64,000 nucleotides of DNA. It comes from Longimicrobiales bacterium (GTDB lineage: Bacteria; Gemmatimonadota; Gemmatimonadetes; Longimicrobiales; Gaopeijiaceae). Of this stretch, positions 7,719-19,616 are shown piece by piece. The DNA is taken from NCBI GenBank assembly GCA_951828585.1, contig OX639991.1, positions 3,504,576 to 3,568,575 of the forward strand, written 5' to 3'. Position 1 is the first letter of the stretch; each line of letters starts with the position of its first letter. Made by a program: the position numbers and the translations under genes. The notes beneath the pieces were generated by a model. The model searched no databases and was not told the origin of the DNA. It saw only the letters and a list, made by a program, of their open reading frames with translations.

Positions 7719-8495
7719 TCAGAAACGCCAGGCGAGACTCAGCATGAAGCCGTACCCGCCGATCCACTCGCTCTGCTCCGGGGCGTGCAGCGGATCCATC
7801 TCGTCGCCGGGGCGCTTTGTGGAGTCGTCAAAGCCGGTGGGGGTGCCGAGCTGCCAGAGTTTCAGGCTCGCATCGGTCCTCACCACGACATTGGATCCGA
7901 GAACGAACCGCACGCCGGTTCCGGCATTGGCCGTGAAGGCCATCCCAAACTCGAAGACGTCTTCCGGCAGGAGAACTTCCTCGATTTCGCTCGCGGGCGC
8001 GGCGTCGTAGGCCACCCCTGCTCCAACGAAGAGATGGGGAGAGAGCCGGTTCCACGTCCTGCGTCCCGTAAGACTGAATGCAAGCCGCGCGTCGAGCATG
8101 AGCATGTGGACATCGGCCTCACCGAGCGACCGGTCCCCCAGCTGCCGGCGCGGGTCGATCACGTCGCGCGTGGTGGGCAGATAGCTGAGCAGTCCCTCGA
8201 AGAAGACGGGTCCCCCGGTCTCGATCGCGTACCTCCCCCCGACAAACGTCCCCGACTTGGGCCCCAGATTCAGAGATCCCGTAGCCAGCGAAGTGTAGCC
8301 TCCAAAGATCGACCCCGTCTGGCGGTGCTCGATCGGGCGATACGGGGAGGAGATCGTCTGGGCGGCGGCCAACTCTCCGCCGAATGGCAGGAGCAGGACA
8401 CAGACTGCCGGCAGTCGCCGGCGAAGGCCGGGATGAAGACGGTCCGGCGGGCCGGAGCCGGTAGTCGGAACGTTCCTGGGACGGCTTGGGTTCAT
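7719..8495 (-). CDS. Predicted outer-membrane beta-barrel protein
   Basis: A 258-residue secreted protein with an Arg-rich N-terminus, a hydrophobic stretch (VCVLLLPFGGELAAAQ) and a probable cleavage after AAA. The mature part alternates polar and hydrophobic residues typical of barrels, such as TFVGGRYAIETGGPVFFEGLLSYL and LFVGAGVAYDA, and ends in Trp-Arg-Phe with a terminal Phe, the usual signal for barrel assembly. No specific function is evident. It heads a minus-strand run with moeA and the M23 lipoprotein, and is divergent from the zinc-ribbon gene with a 200-bp gap that presumably holds both promoters. Confidence 0.7.
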   Translation of the reverse strand: MNPSRPRNVPTTGSGPPDRLHPGLRRRLPAVCVLLLPFGGELAAAQTISSPYRPIEHRQTGSIFGGYTSLATGSLNLGPKSGTFVGGRYAIETGGPVFFEGLLSYLPTTRDVIDPRRQLGDRSLGEADVHMLMLDARLAFSLTGRRTWNRLSPHLFVGAGVAYDAAPASEIEEVLLPEDVFEFGMAFTANAGTGVRFVLGSNVVVRTDASLKLWQLGTPTGFDDSTKRPGDEMDPLHAPEQSEWIGGYGFMLSLAWRF

Positions 8496-8695
8496 TGATC
8501 AGTTTCGGGGACGGTGTTTGCGGAAGGCTCCAGTGAATGTAATGTCATTGGTCCGTGTGTACGGTCGTGGGGCCGGAAGGGTCCGGGCGTTGCGGGCGCC
8601 GGAATGAATCCCGGCAACGGGTCTCTCGTAAGAAAGAGTTGGGTCCATGAAGCCAAAAGGTTGCCGGAGGCGCCGGTGAAAGAACCCCGAAAGCG

Positions 8696-9496
8696 ATGAG
8701 GTGTTCCACCTGCGGTGAGACCCTTTTCGACGGCGAGGACCGCTGTCCCACCTGCGGAGCGGCAGTGGCCCGCCGCCGCACGTCGCTGGTCGAGGACAGG
8801 GTGCGGCAGTGTCCCCGCTGCGGCCACCGGGGCGAGCCGATTCCGTACTTTCAGAAGCCGGGACACATGGCGCTGCTGATCGGCCTCAGCATCCCCACCT
8901 ACGGTATCGGCGGCCTCATCTACTACGCCTCCCGGCGCGCGTACCGCGTGTGTCCGGGTTGCGGATTCGGCTGGGAGCATTCCCGCAAGCCCGAGCGGGA
9001 CGGCGGCGAGTGGGGATCTCCGGCGCGTGTCCCGGCGCAACGCAAGCCGGCGCCTCCCCCGCCGGACGCACCCCTGCCCCCGAGCGGCATCGGCCGGCGC
9101 ATCTTCGGCGGCGCGCTGGCCGCCCTGGGCACGATCATGATCACCGTCGGCCTCACCACGCAGGTGTTCGAACCCATCATGGCGGGTTCGCTCTTCGGCA
9201 TGGCGGGGTCCGCCACCTTCCTCTGGGGCTGGAAGTCGCTGCAGGAGCGCCGCCAGTCGGTCATCCAGTCGCTGAATCGCAAAGTCCTGAGGCTGGCGAC
9301 CGAGCGCAGCGGCGTTCTGACCGTGACCGACGTGGCCGCCGCTCTGAACCTGACCCTGCCGGCCGCCGAGAAGATCATGATCGGCATGGACGACGGTTTC
9401 CGGGTCCGGTCCGAGATCAGCAAGGAGGGGGTCCTCTACTACGAGTTCCCCGAAGTGATGCACCAGAAGAAGCTTCGAGCCGGTGACAGGGAGTAG
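8696..9496 (+). CDS. Zinc-ribbon membrane protein with C-terminal winged-helix-like region
   Basis: Unrecognised family, 266 residues. The N-terminus is a zinc ribbon (C3, C6, C17, C20), followed by a second CPRCG and a CPGCG pair that flank a hydrophobic segment (MALLIGLSIPTYGIGGLIYYA). A Pro-rich linker leads to two more hydrophobic segments (about residues 138-180), then a soluble C-terminus VLRLATERSGVLTVTDVAAALNL that resembles a winged helix-turn-helix. The predicted layout is a cytoplasmic metal-binding head, membrane anchor and cytoplasmic tail. Function unknown. Confidence 0.75.
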   Translation: MRCSTCGETLFDGEDRCPTCGAAVARRRTSLVEDRVRQCPRCGHRGEPIPYFQKPGHMALLIGLSIPTYGIGGLIYYASRRAYRVCPGCGFGWEHSRKPERDGGEWGSPARVPAQRKPAPPPPDAPLPPSGIGRRIFGGALAALGTIMITVGLTTQVFEPIMAGSLFGMAGSATFLWGWKSLQERRQSVIQSLNRKVLRLATERSGVLTVTDVAAALNLTLPAAEKIMIGMDDGFRVRSEISKEGVLYYEFPEVMHQKKLRAGDRE

Positions 9497-9534
9497 CGGC
9501 GCCGGCCTTCACGCAAACAACAGAGAGGTTTTCC

Positions 9535-9792
9535 GTGCGACGATTCCGTGACCACGAAGGAAATGCCTGGGTTGCGACGGTGGCGCGCGAAGGGGGCGGC
9601 GACTACAAGGGACGCTTCTACTTCGTCGTGGACGGCGAAGGAAACAACGAAGGCCGCCGCGTCTCCCTGACCGACGTGCGCTGGAACTCGTCACGCACGG
9701 CGGAGCGCACGCTTTCGACCATGTCGGAGGTGGAGCTGCGTCGCCGTCTGCGCTCGGCAATTGGGCGGGCGAGCAGCGCGGCCGTCGTTTGA
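9535..9792 (+). CDS. Small conserved-looking hypothetical protein
   Basis: An 85-residue soluble protein starting at GTG behind an AGAGAGG ribosome binding site, 38 bp after the zinc-ribbon gene. The N-terminal half looks like a small beta domain (RFRDHEGNAWVATVAREGG, GRFYFVVDGEG, RVSLTDVRWNS) and the C-terminal half is an amphipathic helix (EVELRRRLRSAIGRA). Good codon use and the ribosome binding site support a real gene. Function unknown. Confidence 0.7.
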   Translation: MRRFRDHEGNAWVATVAREGGGDYKGRFYFVVDGEGNNEGRRVSLTDVRWNSSRTAERTLSTMSEVELRRRLRSAIGRASSAAVV

Positions 9793-9840
9793 ACTGGCGC
9801 GGGGGACTTTCTCCGCGGGAGATTCCATCGCGGGAGCGCT

Positions 9841-10275
9841 TCAGGCGCAGGCGGAGCAGACGCCGGTGAGTTCCAGCCGGTAGCCGGTGACCTGGAAGCT
9901 GGGGCAGGATTCCAGCTCCGAGACAACCTCCGGAGGCAGGTTCCCCGGCACGTCACGCACCGTTCCGCACTGCTCGCAGCGCGCGTGGTGGTGGGGGTCG
10001 GTACGTCCGTCGTAGCGCGAGGAACCGTCCGAATAGGCCAGCTTGAGCGCCATGCCGCAGGCGACCAGGGTCTCCAGGTTCTTGTAGACCGTGGCGAGCG
10101 AGATCGCGGGCAATTCTCCGCGGACGCTGGTGAAGACCTCTTCGGCCGTGGGATGGCTGTCCGTGCCGGCCAGGAAGCGGTGCACGGCGCCCCGCTGCTC
10201 GGTGAAGCGGTGGCCGCGGGTCTCCAGGGCCTCCCGCAGGCGATCCTGAACGACGGGTTGTGGGGAAGTGGGCAA
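9841..10275 (-). CDS. Fur-family transcriptional regulator
   Basis: A 144-residue DNA-binding repressor of the Fur/PerR/Zur superfamily. The N-terminal winged helix contains TEQRGAVHRFLAGTDSHPTAEEVF and the recognition region ISLATVYKNLETL. The dimerisation domain has the DPHHHARCEQCG metal site and ends CSACA, giving two Cys pairs for a structural zinc. TTG at 10275 is chosen because GAGGAGCG sits at ideal distance upstream; the ORF could extend to 10464, but that would run over the start of acs. It is divergent from acs. Sensory metal or peroxide specificity cannot be decided. Confidence 0.9.
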   Translation of the reverse strand: MPTSPQPVVQDRLREALETRGHRFTEQRGAVHRFLAGTDSHPTAEEVFTSVRGELPAISLATVYKNLETLVACGMALKLAYSDGSSRYDGRTDPHHHARCEQCGTVRDVPGNLPPEVVSELESCPSFQVTGYRLELTGVCSACA

Positions 10276-10442
10276 CGTTTGCGCTCCTCTTTCGGGCAAC
10301 CCGGGGTACGGCGGGCCGCACGCCAACAACTTGCCAACGCGGCGAAACCGTGTCAATCGAGTTGCCGGGCGGCGCCCGCCCGGTTCATACTCGGAAGCCC
10401 GCAGGAAACACGTCGGCCCGTTGCCCGCAAGGAGTCCCATGA

Positions 10443-12386
<1,944 letters not shown>

Positions 12387-12395
12387 CTGCACGGC

Positions 12396-12420
12396 AAACC
12401 CTAACGTTACGTCAGGGTTT
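12396..12420. repeat. 25-bp palindrome after acs, terminator-like
   Basis: AAACCCT-N11-AGGGTTT, with AACGTT near the centre, starts 10 bp after the acs stop. The inner 23 bp are identical to 53009-53031. The position and symmetry suggest a bidirectional terminator or protein-binding palindrome; there is no clear U-tract. Confidence 0.55.
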
Positions 12421-12705
12421 GGGGCTCTCGCCCGTCCTCGCCACCAACCCCGGCCCGGCACCACCGGCGCGCCTCGAACTGGTCGTCTTGATCGGTCCCA
12501 AGCCTGAAGGGCGCTCAGATCAATTCTGAGGAGGGGGTAGGCCGGATTGGCCAGCAGGCAGCCTATACCCCTTCTGTTGCGAGGGTGGCGGCGGATCGGT
12601 CACGTTTGATTGTCCGCATTTCGCCACGGCGACCCGGACGCCGGGGTATCGTTGGCGAATACAACCCCCGAGAACCGCCGCCTACCGGACAAGGAGAAAA
12701 GAATC
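12421..12705. other. Intergenic region before the lipoprotein gene
   Basis: No coding sequence is evident. The stretch includes an imperfect hairpin in which GGGGGTAGGC (about 12533) faces GCCTATACCCC (about 12561). A leader or promoter for the lipoprotein gene is presumably here, but no convincing -35/-10 pair was identified. Confidence 0.4.
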
Positions 12706-13188
12706 ATGAAGAAGACCATCGCCACTCCTGCCGCCCTGCTGCTGATCGTCGCGTTCGTCTTCGGCGGATGCGAGAGCGCTTCCACGGACCATGACCCGGT
12801 CCACCCGCGCGCCGAACAGGCGCAACAGGTCGTGGACGCCTTCGCGACCGCGTACGCCGAATACCGGGGCCTCGAGAAGCAGCCCGTCGGCTTGGCGGTC
12901 AACAGCTGGGTGAACATCTCCGATGCCGGGCTGGCCGAAGCCATGGCGACGCTTCCGCTCCCGCATAGCGCCACCCGCGCGGGCTTGACCTCGGCCCCTT
13001 GGACGCTGGGGTTCATCAGGAGCCTGAAACCGGGAAGGGTGTTGGGCGCCATTGTGGCCCGCGACCAAGCTCAGGTTGGCAAAGGGTTCGCCGTCGCCCT
13101 GGAACCGGATGGAACCGTCAGGCTGCTGGACGGTTACAAACTGTTTGTGAACCCGCGGTATGAGAGAGAGAAAGGGAGCGCGAAATGA
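12706..13188 (+). CDS. Predicted lipoprotein of unknown function
   Basis: A 160-residue protein beginning MKKTIATPAALLLIVAFVF with lipobox FGGC (Cys about residue 22), preceded by AAGGAG. The mature part opens with a linker then a helix (AEQAQQVVDAFATAYAEYRGLEK) and continues as a mixed alpha/beta domain. No family was recognised. It stands alone between acs and a degraded acyltransferase, so context gives no function. Confidence 0.75.
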   Translation: MKKTIATPAALLLIVAFVFGGCESASTDHDPVHPRAEQAQQVVDAFATAYAEYRGLEKQPVGLAVNSWVNISDAGLAEAMATLPLPHSATRAGLTSAPWTLGFIRSLKPGRVLGAIVARDQAQVGKGFAVALEPDGTVRLLDGYKLFVNPRYEREKGSAK

Positions 13189-13355
13189 CCCGGAGATATT
13201 CGGTCGTCCCGCGGAGACGGTCCCTGCGCCGATTTGTTCGACGACGCGATGGCGGGGCTGCGTCTTGCGTGCGATACCGGGGGCGTCCAAAGGAGTCCCG
13301 AAAATTGCGCCTTGGGAGGCTGGAAGACCGCCAAGACGGTGAGCATGCGACCTCC

Positions 13356-13376
13356 TGCCGGGCTGGCAAGGCGCGA
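13356..13376 (-). repeat. Fragment of the palindromic repeat family
   Basis: 21 bp identical to the reverse complement of 3419-3439, which lies in the long repeat. The surrounding 13189-13381 shows no convincing gene, so the gap may be a decayed repeat copy. Confidence 0.6.
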
Positions 13377-13381
13377 CGACC

Positions 13382-14224
13382 CTACTCCTCCGCCAGCGGA
13401 TCCCGCGTCGGCGGCCGCCGCTCCCCCTCCGGCTTCCTCGTCGCCGGCCTGGCCGGCACCCCCACGTGCACCGTGCCCGGCTCGGTGTTGCGCGTGACAA
13501 TCGCCCCCGCGCCCACCATCGAGTCGGGTGCCAGCGTGGCGCCGGCAAGGACGGTGGCGTGATAAGCGATCCGCACCCCGTCCCCGATCACGGTCTGTGG
13601 CCTGCGCACGTCGCGCGCATCGCGGATGTCGTGGCTGTGCGAATAGACGTTCACGAAATCGGAGATCGACGCCCGGTCGCCGATGCGGATTCCCCCCCGG
13701 CCGTCGAGCAGGACGTGGCGGTGCACTGCCACGTCGTCCCCCAACCTCCAACCCGTACGCGAAGCTCAGCTTCACGAAGTGGAAGGCCTTGAAGTTCCGG
13801 CCGCAGCGCGCAAAGATGCGCCTGGCGAGGATACGGCGGAACTTCACCCCGAGGTGCACGTTCTCGCCCAGGACGCTCTTGTCGAACATCTCCCACAGCC
13901 AGATCAGGGGCTTGACGCGGTAGTAGCGTTCGAGGTCGGTCTCGCCGTAGTACTCGGGCTCCAGGGTGACGTTGCGGGGGCCGAGCCAGTCGAGGAGGAT
14001 GCGGGTGGTCAGGGGGAGGGAGTCGGTCGGGTCCGCGACGCCGCCCGCAGCCGGTCCCCGGGGAAATAGATTTCGCGCGGGACCCGATGGCAGAACTCGT
14101 CGCGGTTCGTCCCTGGATCGGCGAGCTCCTCGGCCAGCCGGGCCAGCCAGAGGTCGTACCGATCCACCGTGTTGCCGCCGGGGCGAACGCTGCGCAGGGG
14201 GAGAAATCGATATTCGCTCATCAT
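13382..14224 (-). pseudogene. Hexapeptide-repeat acyltransferase with two frameshifts
   Basis: Three overlapping frames read in order give one protein: an N-terminal part from ATG 14224 (MMSEYRFLPLRSVRPGG, VDRYDLWLARLAEELAD), a middle part (LLDWLGPRNVTLEPEYYG, MFDKSVLGENVHLGV), and the left-handed beta-helix (VLLDGRGGIRIGDRASISD, NVYSHSHDIRD, MVGAGAIVTRNTEPGTVHVG) to 13382. One shift is near 14020-14035; the other sits in a run of five Gs near 13740-13745, where one base fewer restores the frame. The C-terminal domain resembles sugar or lipid O-acetyltransferases (DapH/WbbJ-like). It may be a true pseudogene or carry sequencing errors; both shifts are single-base. Confidence 0.75.
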
Positions 14225-14279
14225 GTCACAAATTAACCCCCGACTTGCATAATCGGTCCCCCTGCGGCTTCTTTTCTCC

Positions 14280-14678
14280 ATGCACGACGTTTTGAGAGCC
14301 CGCGTGATGCGGAAGATCGAGAGCCTCCCCGAGGAGCAGGTCTACCAGGTGCTCGACTACATCGAGTTCCTGGAGTCCAGGTACGGCTCCGCGGATCCGA
14401 AGAAGCAGGCCGGCGGGTTCCAGCGGCTGGCCGAAGGACTCGAGGACGGCCTCCGGAACCGTTCGCTGGATCCGTCCAGGCTGCGCGAGGCCTTCCAGGT
14501 GTTCGCGGCGGCGGACCGCGCGATGAGCGGGGTCGCAAAGGCGGGCCGCCAGCTGTTCGAGGAGATCGCGGGGGGTGCGCGCGAGGAGGTGGAAGCCGGC
14601 GAGGAGCCGAATCCGGAAGCGTCGGCCGAAGGTGAAGGCAGCGCGGACGTACAGGAGGAATCGCAGGTCGACGAGTGA
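14280..14678 (+). CDS. DUF2281-like small protein
   Basis: A 132-residue acidic protein. The first 35 residues (VMRKIESLPEEQVYQVLDYI EFLESRYG) follow the pattern of DUF2281-type antitoxin-like N-termini: a helix, LPEEQ, then a helix ending in FLE. The remainder is a long charged helical region and an acidic tail rich in Glu and Ala. It is divergent from the degraded acyltransferase, 55 bp apart, and 102 bp upstream of guaB. No toxin partner is adjacent, so an antitoxin role is doubtful. Confidence 0.65.
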   Translation: MHDVLRARVMRKIESLPEEQVYQVLDYIEFLESRYGSADPKKQAGGFQRLAEGLEDGLRNRSLDPSRLREAFQVFAAADRAMSGVAKAGRQLFEEIAGGAREEVEAGEEPNPEASAEGEGSADVQEESQVDE

Positions 14679-16268
<1,590 letters not shown>

Positions 16269-16326
16269 GGCGAGACGGAGGGCGGCCGGAAGCGCGCCTG
16301 GGCGCGACAGCTGGCGGCTCCCGCGT

Positions 16327-16374
16327 CTTGCCGGCTCGGCGCCTCGCCGCTCTCGGTGCCATATCCACGTACTG
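16327..16374 (+). repeat. Right-end fragment of the palindromic repeat family
   Basis: CTTGCCGGCTCGGCGCCTCG and the following CCGCTCTCGGTGC match 3425-3457 at 29 of 33 positions. A 12-bp segment is then missing, and the fragment ends TATCCACGTACTG, like the family right end. It runs directly into the coding region of the lytic transglycosylase. Confidence 0.65.
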
Positions 16375-17775
16375 TTGGGGATCGCGCTGGTGGGTCTTCT
16401 TGCGGCCTGTGGCCGGCACATCCTGCCCCCGCCTCTCGCCGATGCGCCCCCCGTCAGGTCCGGGAAGCCCGCGACCGAAGTCGTGCGGCCCGACCCCGCC
16501 GCCCCTTCGCCCCGACCCGCACCGCCGGACGCCCGGTCCCGGAAGGAACCGACCCCGGCGCCCCGTGCCCTTCCCGACGATCCGATCGTGTCCTCGCCTT
16601 GGGCCGAAGAGCAGAAGGTCGAGGAACGCGTCGGCTGGTGGCTGGACTTCTGGCAGACGCGTGCCAGCGACCGCTTCAAGCGTGCGCTGGTGCGCATGGG
16701 CCGGTACGAGGACTTCATTGACGCCGAGATCGCCGCGCGGGGCCTGCCGCCGTCGCTGCGCTACCTGCCCGTGATCGAGGCGGGCTACTATCCCCTGGCC
16801 GTGTCGCCGGCGGGTGCCGCAGGGCTGTGGCAGTTCATGCCCGCCACGGCGCGCTGGCTGGGGCTCGACATCACGCCGCTGGTCGATCAGAGGTTCGATC
16901 CCTACGCGGCCACTCCGCTCGCGCTCGACTTTCTCGCCGAGCTGCAGAAGCAATTCGGATCGTGGTTCCTCACGCTGGCTGCCTACAACGGCGGTCCGGG
17001 GCGGCTTGAGCGGGCGATTCGAGAGCACGGAGGGGGCGCTCCCCGGGACGATGACATGTTCCTGCGGATCCGGCACCGCCTCCCCGCCGAGACCCGGGAC
17101 TTCATCCCCAAGTTCCTTGCGGCCGCACGCGTCGCGAACGACCCGGCGGCGTACGGCCTCGGCGGTCTCGTGAAGGACGCGCCCTGGACCTTTGACGAGG
17201 TCATGGTCGAGGGAGCGGCGTCGATCGACGTTGTGGCCATCGCCGCGGGCGCCCCGGAGGAAGAAGTACGGGACCTCAACGGGCAGCTGGTGCTCGGCCT
17301 GACTCCGGCGGGGAGTTCCACGCTTGTGCGCGTGCCGAAGGGGTCCGGGAGCGGGTTTGGCGAGCGCCTGGCCGCCATTCCGGTCGGCCAGCGGGTGACC
17401 TTCACATCGCACAGGGTCGCCGCCGGCGAGACGCTGTCGCACATCGCGCGCAACTACAGGGTCTCGGTGGCGGAACTGCGCGCCGCCAACCCCGATGTCG
17501 AACCCCGGCGGATGCAGATCGGTACGCGGCTGGTGGTTCCGAGGACCGGACCCGCGCTGCGAGCGGTACCCAGCGGCGGGAACGGGGAAAAACGTCTTGC
17601 CAACCCGCCGCCCGCGGACAGCGAACGGGTCTACAGAGTCAAGCGCGGGGACACGCTCTGGCTGATCGCGAGGCTCTACGAGGTGGAGCTGGAACGCCTG
17701 CTCGCCCACAACGGATTGGAGGCGGGCACGACGATTCGGCCCGGTGACGAGATCAGGATTCCGCCCGGCGGCTGA
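16375..17775 (+). CDS. LysM-containing lytic transglycosylase lipoprotein (MltD-like)
   Basis: The enzyme cleaves peptidoglycan glycan strands. A short hydrophobic start with lipobox AAC (LLGIALVGLLAAC) is followed by a Pro-rich linker, an SLT domain with YLPVIEAGYYPLAVSPAGAAGLWQF (catalytic Glu in VIEAG), ATARWLGL and LTLAAYNGGPGRLERAI, and two C-terminal LysM repeats (HRVAAGETLSHIARNYRV; YRVKRGDTLWLIARLYEV). The start is unclear: no ATG lies between 16030 and the domain, and the sequence just upstream is a repeat fragment. TTG 16375 is given as the best guess, and it yields a signal peptide lacking the usual positive residues. Confidence 0.88.
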   Translation: MGIALVGLLAACGRHILPPPLADAPPVRSGKPATEVVRPDPAAPSPRPAPPDARSRKEPTPAPRALPDDPIVSSPWAEEQKVEERVGWWLDFWQTRASDRFKRALVRMGRYEDFIDAEIAARGLPPSLRYLPVIEAGYYPLAVSPAGAAGLWQFMPATARWLGLDITPLVDQRFDPYAATPLALDFLAELQKQFGSWFLTLAAYNGGPGRLERAIREHGGGAPRDDDMFLRIRHRLPAETRDFIPKFLAAARVANDPAAYGLGGLVKDAPWTFDEVMVEGAASIDVVAIAAGAPEEEVRDLNGQLVLGLTPAGSSTLVRVPKGSGSGFGERLAAIPVGQRVTFTSHRVAAGETLSHIARNYRVSVAELRAANPDVEPRRMQIGTRLVVPRTGPALRAVPSGGNGEKRLANPPPADSERVYRVKRGDTLWLIARLYEVELERLLAHNGLEAGTTIRPGDEIRIPPGG

Positions 17776-17796
17776 CAGCCCGTGGACAAGATCCCC
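17776..17796 (+). repeat. Left-end fragment of the palindromic repeat family
   Basis: CAGCCCGTGGACAAGATCCC starts on the base after the lytic transglycosylase TGA stop, as in the copies at 349 and 3237. No matching right end was found before moaC. Confidence 0.6.
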
Positions 17797-17824
17797 TCGT
17801 CACCTTGGGGGCCGGGGAGTGAAG

Positions 17825-17845
17825 TGCTAGCAGTTATTGCTAGCA
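17825..17845. repeat. Tandem TGCTAGCA palindromes
   Basis: Two perfect 8-bp palindromes TGCTAGCA (17825-17832, 17838-17845) lie 13 bp apart between convergent genes. The same octamer occurs once in the toxin-antitoxin promoter at 29892-29899. It may be a relic operator. Confidence 0.4.
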
Positions 17846-17882
17846 GTATCCCGCCATCCGCCGCCGACCCGTGTCCGCCCAC

Positions 17883-18386
17883 TCATTCCTGCCGCCAGCT
17901 TCCGCTCCGTCCCCCCGACTTCTCCACCAGCCGCACCGCCTCGATCGTCATGCCGCGATCGATGGCCTTGAGCATGTCGTAGGCGGCCAGCAGCGCCACT
18001 GCCACGGCCGTCAGCGCCTCCATTTCCACGCCGGTCTGTCCGGTGATCGTGGCCGTGGCCGTCACCCTCAGCCCCGGAAGCGCCTCGTCGGGCTCGATGT
18101 CGACGCTCACGCTCGCGGCCGGGAGGACGTGGCAGAGGGGGATGAGCTCGCCGGCGCGCTTGCCGCCCATGATTCCGGCGACGCGCGCGACCTGCTCCAC
18201 GTCGCCCTTGGGGTTGCCGCCCTCAACGAGCATGCGGTAGGCTTCGGCGGAGCAGCGCAGGGCGCCCTCCGCGACGGCGAGCCGGGCGGTGGACGCCTTG
18301 GTCGCCACGTCCACCATGGTGGCGTCGCCTTCGGGGTTCAGGTGCGTGAACCGGGCCTCGCCGGGCCGTTTCGGTTTTTCTGCCAT
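17883..18386 (-). CDS. moaC: Cyclic pyranopterin monophosphate synthase MoaC
   Basis: MoaC, acting after MoaA, forms cyclic pyranopterin monophosphate in molybdenum cofactor synthesis. The 167-residue protein has FTHLNPEGDATMVDV at the N-terminus, KGDVEQVARVAGIMGGKRAGELIPLCHVLP, then TGVEMEALTAVAVALLAAYDMLKAIDRG and the RLVEKSGGRSG end. Its ATG overlaps the TGA of the upstream polymerase subunit gene, so it is the last gene of the long minus-strand run. With moeA at 6370-7704 it shows a Moco pathway in this organism. Confidence 0.96.
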   Translation of the reverse strand: MAEKPKRPGEARFTHLNPEGDATMVDVATKASTARLAVAEGALRCSAEAYRMLVEGGNPKGDVEQVARVAGIMGGKRAGELIPLCHVLPAASVSVDIEPDEALPGLRVTATATITGQTGVEMEALTAVAVALLAAYDMLKAIDRGMTIEAVRLVEKSGGRSGSWRQE

Positions 18387-19537
18387 CAGGCCGCCGGGGT
18401 CAGGGTTTCCTCCAGCTCCAGCAATACTCCGGAGATCAATAGCTGGGGGTTCACGTTGCCGAGCGCCAGCATGCGGGCTTCCTCCACCTGATCGACCGCG
18501 GCCGCCACGCGGTCAGGGGTAAGCTTCAAACGGCGGGCCGTCTCCTTGAGGAATTGGAGTTCATCGGCGTTCACGACGCGGTCGTCGTGACCGAGGGCGG
18601 CGGCCCCCAGGTCGCGAATCCAGAGCTGCAACGCGGCGAAGAGCCCGAGCAGCCCCCGGGCGCCCCCGGCCCCGAATGTGAGAGAGGCCTTGTAGGAATC
18701 GCCCCGCCGCCCCCCCGCCGCCGCTCGCAACAGCTCCAGCGACCGCGCTCTCTCGGTTGCCTGTACGCCCTCGCGGTCGAGGTGACCGAGCGCCGCGCCG
18801 ATGGAGCCCTGTGACCGGGTCGCGGCCTCTTTGGCGGCTGCGGGATCAGCTCCGCACTCCCCTTCCAGAAAGGCTGCCACCTCGTCGGCCGGCAGCGGCG
18901 GCAGGTGCACCGGAAGGGCGCGGGAGCGGATGGTGTCGAGAAGACTCCCGGGCCGGCCCGAGGTGAGGATAAACCGGCTGCTGTCCGGGGGTTCCTCCAG
19001 CAGTTTGAGAAGGGCGTTGGCCGCCTCCGGACTTGCCTCCTGGGGAACCAGGTACTCCGCGTCGCCGACAATGAAGAACTGTTGGCTGCCCATCGCGGGG
19101 CGCTTATGGGCCCGGCCCCGGATCGAGAGAACCGCGGCCAGGTAGATCCCCTTGACCTCCGTGTCCCCCTCCGGGCGGAGAGGCCGTTGCCGGAAGTCGG
19201 CGAGCTTGTTGTGACGCGCCTCTTCGAGGGCCTCCGCCAGCTTCCCCGGGCTCGAGGCGCGCTTGGGGCGGGCCAGGGGGAAGTACCAGTGGATGTCGGG
19301 GTGCTCCAGGCGCAGGGCGAGGCGGCAGCTGCCGCAGCGGTCGCAGGGGTGGAGGGGGTCGCCGGTGCAGAGTGCCGTGCGCGCCATCCAGAGGGCGAGT
19401 GACTGCTTGCCGCAGCCGGGCATGCCGTGAATGAGGACGGTCGCGGGGAGCGTTCCGCGCGAGAGGGCGCGGTGGAGGGATGCGCGGAGGGCGTCGTGGC
19501 CGCGGAAGGCGGGGGGCGGGGTGGGGTGGCGGGTCAT
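18386..19537 (-). CDS. holB: DNA polymerase III delta prime-like clamp loader subunit
   Basis: The 383-residue AAA+ protein is related to delta prime and DnaX and is part of the sliding-clamp loader. It has a Walker A variant GMPGCGKQSLALWMA, a zinc module CDRCGSC preceded by CTGDPLHP, a sensor-1 region FFIVGDAEYLVPQEASPEAANALLKLLEEPP and the SRC-like TIRSRALPVHLPPLP. These features are typical of HolB. The C-terminal part is helical. ATG at 19537 (MTRHPTPPPAF) is chosen; an open frame extends to 19687 but is Gly/Trp-rich and unlikely. The start lies 79 bp after pdxA. Confidence 0.88.
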   Translation of the reverse strand: MTRHPTPPPAFRGHDALRASLHRALSRGTLPATVLIHGMPGCGKQSLALWMARTALCTGDPLHPCDRCGSCRLALRLEHPDIHWYFPLARPKRASSPGKLAEALEEARHNKLADFRQRPLRPEGDTEVKGIYLAAVLSIRGRAHKRPAMGSQQFFIVGDAEYLVPQEASPEAANALLKLLEEPPDSSRFILTSGRPGSLLDTIRSRALPVHLPPLPADEVAAFLEGECGADPAAAKEAATRSQGSIGAALGHLDREGVQATERARSLELLRAAAGGRRGDSYKASLTFGAGGARGLLGLFAALQLWIRDLGAAALGHDDRVVNADELQFLKETARRLKLTPDRVAAAVDQVEEARMLALGNVNPQLLISGVLLELEETLTPAA

Positions 19538-19616
19538 GGTATCGGTTGCTCGATCTTCTTCCTGGGGCGGCGGAGGGCGTGGCGAATGTGGGACCGGGCG
19601 GTGGCCGGAGCAATCC

